In this document: positions 9,250 through 19,155 of the stretch, piece by piece
Position numbering within the stretch: the stretch's first letter is position 1
Layout: each line of letters begins with the position of its first letter
DNA from: Semisulcospira habei
Taxonomy: Eukaryota; Mollusca; Gastropoda; Semisulcospiridae
Direction of reading: 5' to 3'
NCBI GenBank assembly: GCA_036245525.1
Contig: BTPG01000004.1
Location: 53,587,291-53,651,290, forward strand
DNA length: 64,000 nt
Notes under the pieces: model-generated
Database searches by the model: none
Seen by the model: the letters and a program-made list of their open reading frames with translations, nothing else
Told to the model about the DNA's origin: nothing
Translations under genes and position numbers: made by a program

Positions 9250-10151
9250 CGATGCCCCAGCTGGCGGAGTTCTTCCTCTGGCTGTTCAACTTCCAGAGTT
9301 TGGCGCCTATTACCATCCGGGGTTACCTGGCAATGATTGCTGACACCTACCGCCACCTGGGCCGGGCAGACCCTGGTGCCTGCAAAGACCTGGCTGATCT
9401 CATGACACACTTCGGTCTACAACGCCCGGCGCTACGGTCACTGTTGCCTAGATGGGACCTTCCTTGGGTGCTGACCTGGCTCAACTCTGCCCGTTTTGAA
9501 CCCCTACAGTTGGCAAGCTTACCGGACGTAACTAGAAAGACGTGCTTCCTGTTGGCCCTGGCTACCGCTTCCAGGGTCAGTGAGCTTCACGCGCTGTCCA
9601 CACGATCAGATTGTCTGCAGTTCCGGACTGACGGCTCGGTGCAACTGCTGCCTGAACCATCCTTTCTCGCCAAGACGCGGTCGCCCCTGACGACCCCACA
9701 GATGATGACCATCCGACCTTTACGTGTGACAGAATCCACCCGGGAGTCCAGACAACAGGACCCGGTGAGAGCCTTGCGTGTGTACCTGCGACGGACCAGA
9801 CCGCTGCGCAGAGGACGGACCCGCCTTTTTCTCCCTCTGTCCCCAGGTAGACAGGACATATCCGCCCAGACCATCTCCTCATGGATTCGATGGGTGATCC
9901 GCTCGGCCTATCAAGACCTCGCGCCAGAAGTAGCGCAACGTATGCACATCAGGGCGCACGAGGTCCGAGCCATGGCCACAAGTCTCGCCTTCGACCGCAA
10001 TTGTGCAGTGAAAGACATTGTGGCGGCCGTGGGATGGCGAGCGGAGTCCACTTTTGCCCGATTCTACCTGAGGGACCTCTCCACCCAGCGGCAGAACCTC
10101 ACGCTGGTGGGAGACATCGCAGCAGCGCAACACTCCCTCCCGGCGCCCTAG
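9039..10151 (+). CDS. DIRS ORF3: tyrosine recombinase
   Basis: This frame ends at 10151 and carries a phage-integrase-type recombinase. The N-terminal SAM-like core-binding part (TRRVYEGKWKVLCDWC onward) precedes the catalytic domain. Catalytic residues are an Arg in ATASRVSEL (codon at 9573), the HxxR pair in RAHEVRA (codons 9957 and 9966), a Trp in VGWRAES and the Tyr in FYLRDL (codon 10065). It would integrate the circular cDNA through short homology. It overlaps the end of ORF2. No ATG is obvious near the domain start, so 9039 is a domain-based estimate; the same frame stays open back to 7245, probably by chance in GC-rich overlapping sequence. Confidence 0.88.
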   Translation, partial: STAAVSPLPGAPPSTRLEVVRQALTRRGFSGDTVEAIAAARRPSTRRVYEGKWKVLCDWCGDNNLTPTELTMPQLAEFFLWLFNFQSLAPITIRGYLAMIADTYRHLGRADPGACKDLADLMTHFGLQRPALRSLLPRWDLPWVLTWLNSARFEPLQLASLPDVTRKTCFLLALATASRVSELHALSTRSDCLQFRTDGSVQLLPEPSFLAKTRSPLTTPQMMTIRPLRVTESTRESRQQDPVRALRVYLRRTRPLRRGRTRLFLPLSPGRQDISAQTISSWIRWVIRSAYQDLAPEVAQRMHIRAHEVRAMATSLAFDRNCAVKDIVAAVGWRAESTFARFYLRDLSTQRQNLTLVGDIAAAQHSLPAP

Positions 10152-10267
10152 GCGCCGTAAGTACCTTAGCTAAAATTATCGGGAGTTTGCTGTACGAGGG
10201 CGGGTCTGTGGGCTGTGTCGTTGGCAGTGGGGGCGATAGGGCGGCACCCACCTCCTCTTTGTGATTC

Positions 10268-10365
10268 TTCCTAAGTGTAATACCATCGGTAATGTGTTTT
10301 GAGAAAACAAATAAATTTTTCAATTAAAATATATTTTTTTGAAAAATACTTACCGATGGTATTAC
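10268..10365 (+). repeat. DIRS internal complementary region
   Basis: 10268-10310 is the exact reverse complement of the left end 3703-3745. 10309-10365 is the reverse complement of the right end 10573-10629. The two halves meet with about 2 nt of overlap. This is the template that restores both ends during DIRS replication. Confidence 0.92.
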
Positions 10366-10402
10366 TCGAAGGTCCCTCCCACCGGCCCCGCTTGCCGCGG
10401 TT

Positions 10403-10585
10403 GGCTAAGAAACTAAACTGAGGTATGACGGGTATTTTCGCACCGGATGGGAAGAAGGGGAGGCTATTCTGGCGGGGGCCTATTCTATGGCGCCCCACTC
10501 CTGCCAACGATACCGTATACGGACACAACCAAATTTGGCTAAAATTAGGCTAGCTAAGAACCATTCCTAAGTGTAATACCATCGG
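10403..10585 (+). repeat. DIRS right inverted terminal repeat
   Basis: Reverse complement of the left repeat at 3722-3912. The outer extension to 10629 is AT-rich and is copied in the internal complementary region. Confidence 0.9.
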
Positions 10586-10629
10586 TAAGTATTTTTCAAA
10601 AAAATATATTTTAATTGAAAAATTTATTT

Positions 10630-11307
10630 TTGGGTGTATGAATATACGACTATGGGTGTAAATTACATTTTGCAGACGTGCAAGATGAGGTTCGTCCTCT
10701 GTCTCAGGATATTGGGTTTAGCAGATAGCATTTATAATTTATTAGTAATGGCAGTAATCATGTCAATTGTAGGCGAAATAGTGGGAGTAGCCCGATATTT
10801 TGTGTGTTAAAAGCTGGCCCTTTATCGAGACTTAGGCGATGGCATAGTGAGGTCACTCGACCTACACTGGACCCGGGATCGGTGGCTACAACTGTGGCGG
10901 ACGACAATGACGTCTACGGAGCAAGTGCCTCCGCACTGATGATGGAAGACAGGGTGGAACTGAAGACGACATCGCCAGTCGTGAATTTCTACCCGGCCTT
11001 GAAATGAGGCGACCTATGAGGTGGATGAATTATGTTGGGACTGTGAGCGCAACGGTGCCCATGAGAGACGAACAATTTCAGTGTTGACAATGAACTTTTT
11101 CTCTTTTATTTTATGTTGTATGTGTTTGGATGGAATAGTTGTTGTTATAATTGGATAAGATATGACAGACCGATTTGAAATGTATTTTGATCTAGTTGTG
11201 TAATGTTGTGGAATTATATTGTTATTATGTCCCGAAGTGTAAACCCTCCTGAACAAGATAGAAAAATAATCCTGAACGGGATGTATTTTTCTCGGGTTAG
11301 GGAGGAA
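10630..11307 (+). other. Ty3/gypsy post-integrase region, right of the DIRS insertion
   Basis: Continues the interrupted Ty3/gypsy element up to its LTR. A small frame at 10804-11007 (67 codons) gives no recognised domain. The last bases form a purine tract (AGGGAGGAA, 11299-11307) that would prime plus-strand synthesis. Confidence 0.6.
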
Positions 11308-11833
11308 TGTTGCACTACTGACGCGTGCCTCCACATCTGGCAACCGGATGTAGTTTCCGGTGACGCGCGATATGAGTAGCGTCTGTATGTAACTACCGGA
11401 CGTGCCGGGCAGCTTTAATCAAGATAACGGACCAGCCATCCGGAAACGGTTACTATATGGGAAATGAGTGGCATCTAATTAACGGGACCGTTGGCACGCG
11501 GGGACGCCATAATCACGTAACGGGACTGGCCCTAAACGAGGGGCGGGTCCTAAGTGGGAAGATGATTGATAAGGGCAAGGGTATATACATACTGGGGGAC
11601 AGACAACCAGGACACAGAGACACACAACGAGAGAGGGAACACAACGAGAGGAGATTGAGAGGAGAGTGAGAGAGATGGACGAAAGTCGAAGAGAGAGCAA
11701 ATAGTGAGAGAACGACCGAATTGTAGTCTGTGGTTGGTCTTGCCCAACCCCAGACAATGCTCTTTAGACTGAAATAAACACGAGAGAAAACCATCACTGG
11801 ACTTCAGTTGTTTTACGTGTTCATAGTGCAACA
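11308..11833 (+). repeat. Ty3/gypsy 3' long terminal repeat
   Basis: 526 bp bounded by the perfect inverted ends TGTTGCACTA and TAGTGCAACA, so it begins TG and ends CA. A purine tract precedes it. An AATAAA signal is at 11773-11778 and a TATA-like TATATGG near 11455. No second copy of this LTR is in the window. Confidence 0.88.
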
Positions 11834-11969
11834 ATCAAAAATCTCAATTTCCTCAAAATTAGACTTGCTGTCACACAGCAGAGATCTTCAGGCATTCAGC
11901 GACAGCAATTTTTACGATTTAGCATTCAATCGGAGTGTGTGATTGTTTTATTGTTGTTTTCATCTGCAG

Positions 11970-12149
11970 TTTGTAGTGCTGGATGCAGGCGGCACCCTGT
12001 GTCTGTCCAACTCGCTGGCCGAGGCCAGTGCTCTGTACGCTGCCCAGTCACAAACCCTCATCAGCACTTGCGCAGCCGAGTGCATGCGACAACACATCAC
12101 CGACTGCATGGATTTCATTGGCGACCTTCACACCCTCACCAAAGTCAAG
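11970..12149 (+). CDS. unc79: unc79-like exon A
   Basis: A 180-nt exon, phase 0 at both ends, bordered by CATCTGCAG and GTCAGT. It encodes 60 residues beginning FVVLDAGGTLCLSNSLAEAS and ending KVK, probably helical-repeat sequence. Codon composition is GC-rich compared with the AT-rich intron. The upstream intron contains the nested Ty3/DIRS elements. Confidence 0.8.
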
Positions 12150-12599
12150 GTCAGTGGGATCGCGTGTTCTAGCTTGTCCATTGGGACCTGACGGCTGTAA
12201 GCACACATTCCACAATCTCTTAGTGTGTACAGGTAAGGCCCAGTATAATGCATGCTGCAAAACCTGGGGTCATAGGTTAGACCTTTTTGTTTGTATTGGC
12301 ATTATGTGAGTGCTGTATTACACAGCTGTTCATTTCTTCTACAAACCCACACATTTAGTTAGGTAGTGCCGCGCTAGCTTCTCAAGTGGCGAGCTGACCT
12401 AGTTACAACGCATTGTGATGGGCATCCGGTACCGCCTGGTAGTAGGCCTTCTTTACACTTACTATTTTATGTGGGCAGTGTGCCAAATTTGTGCTGGCTT
12501 TAGAGCATTGCTGTGCTTTCAAAATACTTTTGTTTGGATTTTCAATGAGTGATATGTGTTAGTGTAACATAGTGCTACAAGTAAGTGTTTTTCTTTTCC

Positions 12600-13041
12600 T
12601 GGATAGATTTACCTGTGATTTGTTATAGAAGGTTTTATAGACCAGCATATGAGTGTATTTTAAAAATCCCAAAGCTGAACATGAAAACTGTCGGGGAGCG
12701 TTCTTTCACCTTTTTAGCCCCAAGTGTGTGGAACTCCCTGCCAACTGAAATGCGGAATCTGCCCACATTGTCACAGTTCAAAGCTCACTTAAAGACTTTT
12801 CTTTTCTGTTGGGCATTTAACACTTAGCTCATCTTTAGCTAACTGTTGGCTGCCTTTTATTCTGATCCTAGAGGAAGTGAATATAAGGTGTTGGGAAGAG
12901 ATGGGGTGGTTTAAAGTAGTGTATAATCGTGCGTGTGTCTGAGAGAGAGGGTGTGCTGTTGTGCATGCGCAGTGAGTCCAGTGGTTTCCTGGAAAACAGT
13001 GCTATACAAGAACTATGTATTATTATTATTATTATTATTAT
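12600..13041 (+). mobile_element. LINE (CR1/L2/Jockey-group) 3' end with (TTA)n tail
   Basis: A frame at 12610-12827 encodes the ORF2 C-terminal pattern (GERSFTFLAPSVWNSLP ... FKAHLKTFLF) and a stop. A short 3' untranslated region with GCATGCGCAG and a (TTA)n tail at 13018-13041 follows. 5'-truncated. Confidence 0.65.
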
Positions 13042-13048
13042 TTCGCAG

Positions 13049-13456
13049 ATGTTTAAAATGGAGTATGACACACAACATTCCTATTCAAACCACATGGAAC
13101 GATTGAGTAGTTTGTGTAGTATTTGTGCAGAGCGAGTAAAAAGGCAAAAGAAAGACAGACTTAAACACTTTAAACTGTGTGTTGATTATGTAGACGATCT
13201 TTCTGCTTTTCATGTTATTGATGTATGTAAAGATGAAGAAGACAAACATCCGAAAGGAATGTGTAGAAAGTGTTATTTGAAACTCATATCATGCAAACGT
13301 GCACACACATCTACCATAACAACCACTGTCAGTCATGCCACAATGTCAGAAATTGAATGCAGCGCATGCAATCATTTTGAGTTACAATGTAAAGGTGGCC
13401 GGCCAAAGAAATCAAAGTGGGTGCACCAAAACGAATGTGTCAGAAATTTCTGCTGA
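13049..13456 (+). pseudogene. RAG1-N-terminus-like cysteine-rich protein, truncated
   Basis: From the ATG at 13049 the frame gives 135 residues. Zinc-ligand-like pairs occur in order: SLCSICAERV, CRKCYLK, ECSACNH, then a basic GGRPKKSKW segment and a stop at 13454. The Cys spacing recalls the central zinc-binding part of RAG1's N-terminal region. Reading continues in another frame from about 13430 (VSEISAEAAQFDCSI) to 13703, so one frameshift has occurred. The bases before the ATG (TTTCGCAG) look like a splice acceptor. Confidence 0.5.
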
Positions 13457-13699
13457 GGCGGCTCAGTTTGATTGCAGCATTATAGCTGATGACCAGACAG
13501 GTCCGTCGACATCAACGCCAGCAAAACAACAGAAAATAGCCGACATATTGCATCAGGTGTCTCCAGTCATAATATTCAAAACACCCCCAAAACCCGCAGT
13601 CAGAGACATCGCCACATCACCATTTCATCAGCAGAAACAACTGAGACAACCTCATCACATCCAGACACCTCTGACCTGTGTCGAAGAAGTCTATCTTAC

Positions 13700-15305
13700 C
13701 TAGCTGGCTAAAGCAAAAATGCAAGAATCCGATGACAAAATGACCGTCAAATGTAAGACAAGAGGTCAGCCTGTTGTACTGAAATAGATTCCACAGCCAA
13801 GAAAATCGTCAGGGGTAGCAAAGTCCCCTCTGAGGAAAAAACGATCAAGAATACTTCACAAAATGAGGCAAAATGTTTCTGGAGGAAATGCCGATGATTC
13901 TTTTACACAACAGATTTCAGAGCTTAAAATTAAAACGGAAAAAGCCAGAGAACAAATCCTGAAAGCGGCAGGTTGTCATCAAGCATCTTTGACCACTACA
14001 GATTGCAAAAATTAGAAACCCAAAGTCAAAGAATAGCACATGTCTTCTACTCATCGTTGATTGCAAAGACAGTCCTGATAACCTCCGCAGACTGCTAAAG
14101 CCGTACAAAGACCAGCTGAAGACGTTGCAGACAATGACATGAAGAAACAAGAAGATTCGTCTTTTCCTGTATGGCGACTATGATTTTCTTTTAAAACTGT
14201 ACGGGATTTTGGGCGCACAGAGCACCCATCCATGCCTTTACTGTCAAGCGTCTAAAGCACAGATTCAAGCTCCACCCCAGTTCCTTGAAGTAAACATCCC
14301 AAAGTGAAGCGTTGCTAACATCAGGAGTGACAACAGAAAATACAGGCGTTCAAAAAATAAAGTCGCTAAACTGCATAACAACGCAATTCGACGACCGATT
14401 GTTGATATTGGGCTTGACTATGTTGCGCCGCCGTATCTGCACATACTGCTTGGAATCACAAGAAACATCACGATTTGCTGGAAAATGACTTGTCATTCTT
14501 TAGATAAAATAATTGGCAAGTCACTAGCTCAAAGTGACAGTGTTAGAGATAAACAGCAGACTGCAGCCTGGCATTCAACGATTACGTCCAACAGATCAAA
14601 CAAATTGAAAACGAAGAAACAGAAAAGCGAGATCTCGAAACCTAACTTGTATTTCTCTATGATGAACCAGTCATCAACGATGAAACACCACTAGCTGACT
14701 TGCAGGCTAGATACAGTCAACTCCAGGATGAAATATTTGCAAAAGAAGACAAAATCGAAGAGATGAAATCTAAACTCCACTTGCCGCTCTTGCCAGGACC
14801 TGTAACATGCCACTTGGATGCCGTGCTGTGGGAGAGTAAAATATGTAAACAAGCTTATCATGGTCGCTCATTTATTGGCAATCATTGCCACAAGTACATG
14901 CAAGCAGATACCATCAGCCTACTGTCTGAGAGCGTTGTTAGCAAAACAGCAGATCTTGTTGGTGAATCTAATATCAAAAGGAGATCCGCAGAGATAAGCC
15001 ACAAGTTTCAAACTCTAAACACCCTGTACTCAAACATACATGCCAATATTTCCCATTCACGACCTGTGAAGGAAGAAGACATCGACATTCTTGACAGAGA
15101 CATCAAGCAATACATGTCATTTTACCACAGAGAGTTTGTGCGCATGCGAATAACACCTAAACAACATCTCTTGGAACATCATTGTCTGCCATTCATTCGT
15201 AAATACGGTTTTGGACTTGGACTGCATGGTGAGCAAGGACTGAGGGGAAGAAACGCACACAGTCATCAATCGACTCGAGCGAAGAGCATGGGGGATGAAA
15301 AATGA
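13700..15305 (+). pseudogene. Transposase-like body of the N-RAG-TP-like element
   Basis: Several stops and shifts break the reading frame. Islands are near 14080-14290, 14390-14470 and 14700-15305. The last has 201 open codons and includes GPVTCHLDAVLW, AYHGRSFIGNHCHK and LLEHHCLPFIRKYGFGLGLH. These motifs belong to a large family of uncharacterised transposon proteins in cnidarians and molluscs. Catalytic residues cannot be assigned. Confidence 0.5.
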
Positions 15306-15420
15306 ACAAGACAAAATTTGTGTCATCATGACAGAACATGTCAGCAGTTTCACCAATCTTCAAAGGTCTTGTAGAGCCGCCGGTACCAAGTACACGCAGA
15401 AAAAAAGTCTCTCTGTGAAA

Positions 15421-16409
15421 TAAACTGTCTTGAGACTGATATATTTTTGCCAGAACTGTTCTGTGTTTATCTGATTTACGCCTAGTCAGAATAGCCATTT
15501 GATCACCATTAAGAGTGTTTATCATTTTCACTGTGGGCGTCCCATCTGATTTGTAAAATGAGTAAAGTGGATTCTGCGTTTCCGATTTTTTTTTTTAGTA
15601 GAATGCTATAGACAAATCACCTATACAAAGTGTGCAACTGACACTGCCGCTAACCCTGTATATGAACTTTGAATTATTGGGAACATTTTCACTTCTTCCG
15701 AAATCAACTACGTGTGGAGATTACGTTGACCCAAGAACTTTCCGTCTAACACTGGATTACCAATGACACATCATCCCATTTCAGGACCCACTGAGATCGC
15801 AAGGTAAATCTATCTGACATTTTGAGTAGTGCATAGTGTAGTGGCTGAATACAAAGATCGCTGGCCTGAACGATTATTGTCGCAAAAGTACTTTGCATGA
15901 GTTAGAACAGTTGAAAGACATGTCATTTGCAACAGATTTGCGTTGTCTTCACGGTAAACTGCGCGCCGGTTGCCTGTCTTCTAGTCCGTTGCATGCATTG
16001 CTCATCTTCATTTTCCTAAGCATGTCTAGTGTCTACAGAAAGCTCATTTTCTTAGCTCTTTAGTGTATGTCATAAATGCAACATACGTTCAGTACAGCTT
16101 AAACAACATGCTGTAAATGTCTGGTGCCATTAAAATGTGTCCCATGCAGTACACGGTCAGCGCTTAGCGTGTACACACATCGCGTGCTCGCGTAAAACAG
16201 TGACAAGAATAGCGTGACTATAGTTGCACAGCCGTAACAGTTTGTGCTCAGCTCTGTGCTGTCAGCGGGCGGTATTCAAGGAGCTCACACGCTGAGTGGC
16301 TCCTCATCTTACGGCGCCGCATGCGCGCGCTCCTCAAAACTAAATGGGAGGCTTGGAACAGCCGTGATTAACCCTTTCACAACCGAGAAAATTTGAACGC
16401 CACCCAACT
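15421..16409. other. Unassigned intronic sequence
   Basis: Nothing convincing was found. GC-rich palindromic words occur near 16150-16330 (TGCGCGC, GCGCCGC), and TTAACCCTTTCACAACCGAG at 16369 is the left end of the hairpin-bearing TTAA unit that follows. Confidence 0.4.
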
Positions 16410-16475
16410 GCAAGAGGCATAGATCTTCATAAGCCCCCGCAGTTGCGGGGGCTCATGAGGATCTATGCCTCTTGC
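16410..16475. repeat. 66-bp hairpin repeat (GCAAGAGG family)
   Basis: Starts GCAAGAGGCATAGATC and ends GATCTATGCCTCTTGC, with a near-perfect dyad and a 2-nt centre. Preceded at 16369 by TTAACCCTTTCACAACC. Confidence 0.9.
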
Positions 16476-16749
16476 TGAACCACTTTGTTTCCATGTTCCC
16501 TTGATGTCTGATCCTTTGATCTTTGATGTTGAATTTTCGATGATTTCACACAGTCTGCATCCACTGACAGTCATGGGGTTTACCTAAGTTTATGAAGGAC
16601 ACCATTCACTTGCCAGCCAAAAATGATCTGATTGCACTTATTTTGTGATGCACCGCGGCTCTGTGCTGTATAATGTGTCGATTCACAAAGTAGCACACAG
16701 GTTGACGATGTGCCAGTTTTTAACGCTTGTCAGGACTGTCCCTTCACAG

Positions 16750-16925
16750 AGCAACACGAGAGGTGTAAGCGCAGGCCTCAACGAGGATACGCTGGGAAGC
16801 CAGCTCAAGTCCGGCATCGCCCAGTACATTGCGCTGGAGATCGCGCGGGGAAATGGTCGTGACCATCGAGCTATCACTCGCTACCTGCCGTGGCTGTACC
16901 ACCCTCCCTCGGCCATGCAACAAGG
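16750..16925 (+). CDS. unc79: unc79-like exon B
   Basis: A 176-nt exon encoding SNTRGVSAGLNEDTLGSQLK through PSAMQQ and two bases of a Gly codon. The acceptor at CCCTTCACAG (ending 16749) restores phase 0 from exon A. An upstream CAG at 16731-16733 would break the phase and is not preferred. The donor is GTAGGT at 16926. Confidence 0.78.
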
Positions 16926-16965
16926 GTAGGTGTGCGTGGTGTTAACGTTAGAATGAAACTCTTGT

Positions 16966-17016
16966 GCAAGAGGCATAGATCCACTGCAGGGGCTCATGAG
17001 GATCTATGTCTCTTGC
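16966..17016. repeat. GCAAGAGG-family hairpin, internally deleted
   Basis: Left arm shortened to GCAAGAGGCATAGAT; right arm complete to CTCTTGC. Lies 40 bp after the donor of exon B. Confidence 0.85.
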
Positions 17017-17104
17017 TGACCACATTTATATTCATTATACTTACGCAGGGTGATCAGTCTATGAAAGGAATGATGATGTTTTTCCAATCGTATCGTAGAA
17101 GGAT

Positions 17105-17117
17105 TTTAAAAAAAAAT

Positions 17118-17156
<39 letters not shown>

Positions 17157-17190
17157 TTTTTTTTTTTTTTTGGGGGGGGGGGGGGGGGAG
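17105..17190. repeat. (TTTA)n, poly-T and poly-G low-complexity run
   Basis: TTTA repeats pass into a T run and then a run of about 18 G. Confidence 0.95.
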
Positions 17191-17276
17191 GAATATGGAG
17201 GTTATGTGTGATGTAGCCTTGTGATTGTTTTTCCTAAATGTTTTAATCAAAACAGTTCTTTGGCAACAAGCAGATT

Positions 17277-17460
17277 TATTTTCTCAAAATCATTACCGAT
17301 GACATTACTAATTGGAACCTTCGCTTAGCTCATAATTTTAGCCCCCCCAAAAAAACTACTGTGTGTTCCTCATACCAAGGGAGGAAACCACTAGGGGAGG
17401 GCCATAACCCTCCAACCCCGAGTGGTCTCCCGTACTCCCTTATCCGGTGGCGCTAACACC
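17277..17460 (+). repeat. Diverged DIRS terminal repeat remnant
   Basis: TTTTCTCAAAATCATTACCG and, farther on, CATAATTTTAGCC align with the left end of the DIRS element at 3706-3770 in the same order and spacing. The inner part differs. It is either a solo terminus or the edge of a second, related element. Confidence 0.65.
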
Positions 17461-17729
17461 CTTTTCAGCAGATATTTCGCACATGATAAACGTCTTTCAT
17501 TAAATGCACAGTACTTTGTTTTTTGGCTCATGTGTGAAGCAAATTTGAGTATGTTCTGGGCCAGTGGTCGTCCATCCGGCGTCCACCTGCCGTCTGCCAT
17601 GGAAAACTTTAACGTTGGCATTTTCTCGGAGACTATTCAAGCTACAGTTTTTAAACTTGGCCCAAGGATACTTTGTGGCAAGACCTTTTTTAAACACACA
17701 AATTTCAGTGACCTCTCTCAAAGGTCAAG

Positions 17730-18238
17730 GTCACAGGGGATCAGGAAATATATCAAAAATAGCTAGTTTTGGACAAATTTATTTTTACTCAAATACTATT
17801 CACAACTTCAAACCCAAACTTGGTACAAAGATACCTGATGGTAAGACCTTTATATGCACACTAAATTGGTTGATACCTCGGAAAGGTCAAGGGTCACAAG
17901 AGCTTAAGAAAGTGGTCCAAAATTGCAATAATTTGACAAATGGATGTTTTTTCTCAAATACTATTCACAACTTCAAACCCAAACTTGCTACAGAGATACC
18001 TGATGGTAAGACCTATCTATGCATACTAATTTGGATGACCCCTCGGAAAGGTCAAGGGTCACAAGAGCTTAAGAAATGGGTCCAAAATTGCAATAATTTG
18101 ACAAACGGATGTTTTTTCTCAAATACTATTCACAACTTCAAACCCAGACTTGCTACAGAGATACCTGATGGTAAGGCCTATCTATGCATACTAATTCGGA
18201 TGACCCCTCAGAAAGGTCAAGGGTCACAAGAGCTCAGA
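17730..18238 (+). repeat. About 164-bp tandem repeat, nearly three copies
   Basis: The block starting TCAAATACTATTCACAACTT recurs at about 17789, 17953 and 18118, and each copy contains GGTCAAGGGTCACAAGAGCT. The GGTCAAGGTCA-type core is common in molluscan repeats. Open frames across it arise from the repeat. Confidence 0.88.
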
Positions 18239-18472
18239 AGCCATAAGGGCTTTGCCTTTTTTGTTACTTCAAAGTGCAGTGCCAAGATTTCAAGACTTTA
18301 TTTGATTCCTTTCACCCCTATTGGGGTATGGAGGAATAATGCAACAATCAACATGTGAACATTACCTCATCGGTGCACATGCACACCCTCAAATGTCATT
18401 AAAGTATAACAATAACACAAACAATAGAATGGATGCATGAATGACATTATATACACATTAAAATTATACATT

Positions 18473-18665
18473 TAACCCTTTTAGCCCCAGGACCCTGCAG
18501 CAGGAGATGGATTGATCGTGATAATTCATGGGTAGTGCCAGATGAGCTTGGTGACTGAAGGCGCCAAGCTCATCTGGCACTACCCTTGAATTATCATGAT
18601 CTATCCATCTCCTACAACTGGTTCATAAAATTTGAGAAATGGGCCCTTGGGGCTAAAAGGGTTAA
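18473..18665. mobile_element. TTAA palindromic MITE (GGCGCCAAGC family)
   Basis: Ends are TTAACCCTTTTAGCCCC and its reverse complement. The central dyad carries AAGCTCATCTGGCACTACCC. TTAA termini followed by CCC suggest a piggyBac-type non-autonomous element. Confidence 0.85.
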
Positions 18666-18791
18666 CATAATGCATCAAAATGCATCTCAGTGGCCTCGTC
18701 CCTGTATATAAACTGTGCATATTACACAATGACCCCTTTATCTTGATCATTTCTCAGATTCATGTTTTGGGATTTTTTTTTTTTTTTTCAG

Positions 18792-18981
18792 CCCCAAAGA
18801 GTTCATCGACTGCATTGGTCACATTCGCTTGCTGTCATGGCTTCTGATTGGCTCGCTGACCCACACAGCTGTGACGGAAGGGTCGGCACAGGTCGGCTGT
18901 CTGCCGATCCCGCTAGAGGCAAGCTGCCACATTGCCGACCACATTATGGTCATCATGACCGGCTTTGCTGAACAGTCCAAT
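18792..18981 (+). CDS. unc79: unc79-like exon C
   Basis: A 190-nt exon after a long T tract and CAG. Its first base completes the Gly codon begun in exon B, then PKEFIDCIGHIRLLSWLLIG. It ends at AAT before GTGAGT, phase 0. Includes the conserved segment LEASCHIADHIMVIMTGFAE. Confidence 0.85.
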
Positions 18982-19007
18982 GTGAGTCGTGTCTGTGTTG
19001 TAAATCT

Positions 19008-19155
19008 TTAACCCATTGAGCCATGATGCACTCAGGCGCCAAGCTAATCTGGCCCTGCCCTTGAATTAACATGATCCATCCACTTGCAGCAAATGGTACA
19101 CATTCGTTACATGCATCTAAAAATTTAGGAAATGTGGAAATGTTAAATGTGTTAA
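19008..19155. mobile_element. TTAA MITE, one-armed copy
   Basis: Begins TTAACCCATTGAGCC and ends at TTAA (19152-19155). It retains only the right arm, GGCGCCAAGCTAATCTGGCC. Confidence 0.65.

Larger units (their letters stand above)
3703..10629 (+). mobile_element. DIRS-like tyrosine-recombinase retrotransposon, complete
   Basis: About 6.93 kb with the classical DIRS1 architecture: inverted terminal repeats (about 3722-3912 and 10403-10585), three overlapping plus-strand frames (Gag-like, RT-RNase H, tyrosine recombinase), no LTR, no integrase and no protease. The internal complementary region at 10268-10365 is the reverse complement of both outer ends joined together (3703-3745 and 10573-10629), which is the circle-junction template of this order. 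No target duplication is expected for recombinase-mediated insertion, and none is seen. All frames are open, so the copy looks young. Confidence 0.93.
1840..11833 (+). mobile_element. Ty3/gypsy LTR retrotransposon, 3' part, split by a DIRS-like element
   Basis: The right-hand part of a Ty3/gypsy element is present: RNase H end and integrase (1843-3402), a post-integrase region (3403-3702 and 10630-11307), a purine-rich tract (AGGGAGGAA, 11299-11307) and one LTR (11308-11833). A DIRS-like element (3703-10629) interrupts it. The 5' LTR and upstream pol lie in or beyond the gap at 1340-1839. It lies in sense orientation inside a large upstream intron of the unc79-like gene. Because the 5' end is unseen, the target duplication cannot be checked; the right flank starts ATCAA. 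Confidence 0.85.
13042..15420 (+). mobile_element. Decayed DNA transposon resembling N-RAG-TP of Aplysia
   Basis: An N-terminal cysteine-rich module resembling the RAG1 N-terminal region (13049-13456) is followed by a long, frameshifted transposase-like body (13700-15305). Conserved islands in the body include LFLYGDYDFLLKLYGILGAQ, VAPPYLHILLGIT and AYHGRSFIGNHCHKYM. Known biology: a molluscan mobile element named N-RAG-TP encodes a protein similar to the RAG1 N-terminus. Assignment here is from motif recognition only. Terminal inverted repeats were not found by eye. Confidence 0.5.

Noticed and set aside
16734..16749. Alternative exon B start after CAG at 16731-16733
   Set aside because: It would not keep phase with exon A, which ends in phase 0; the acceptor at 16749 does.
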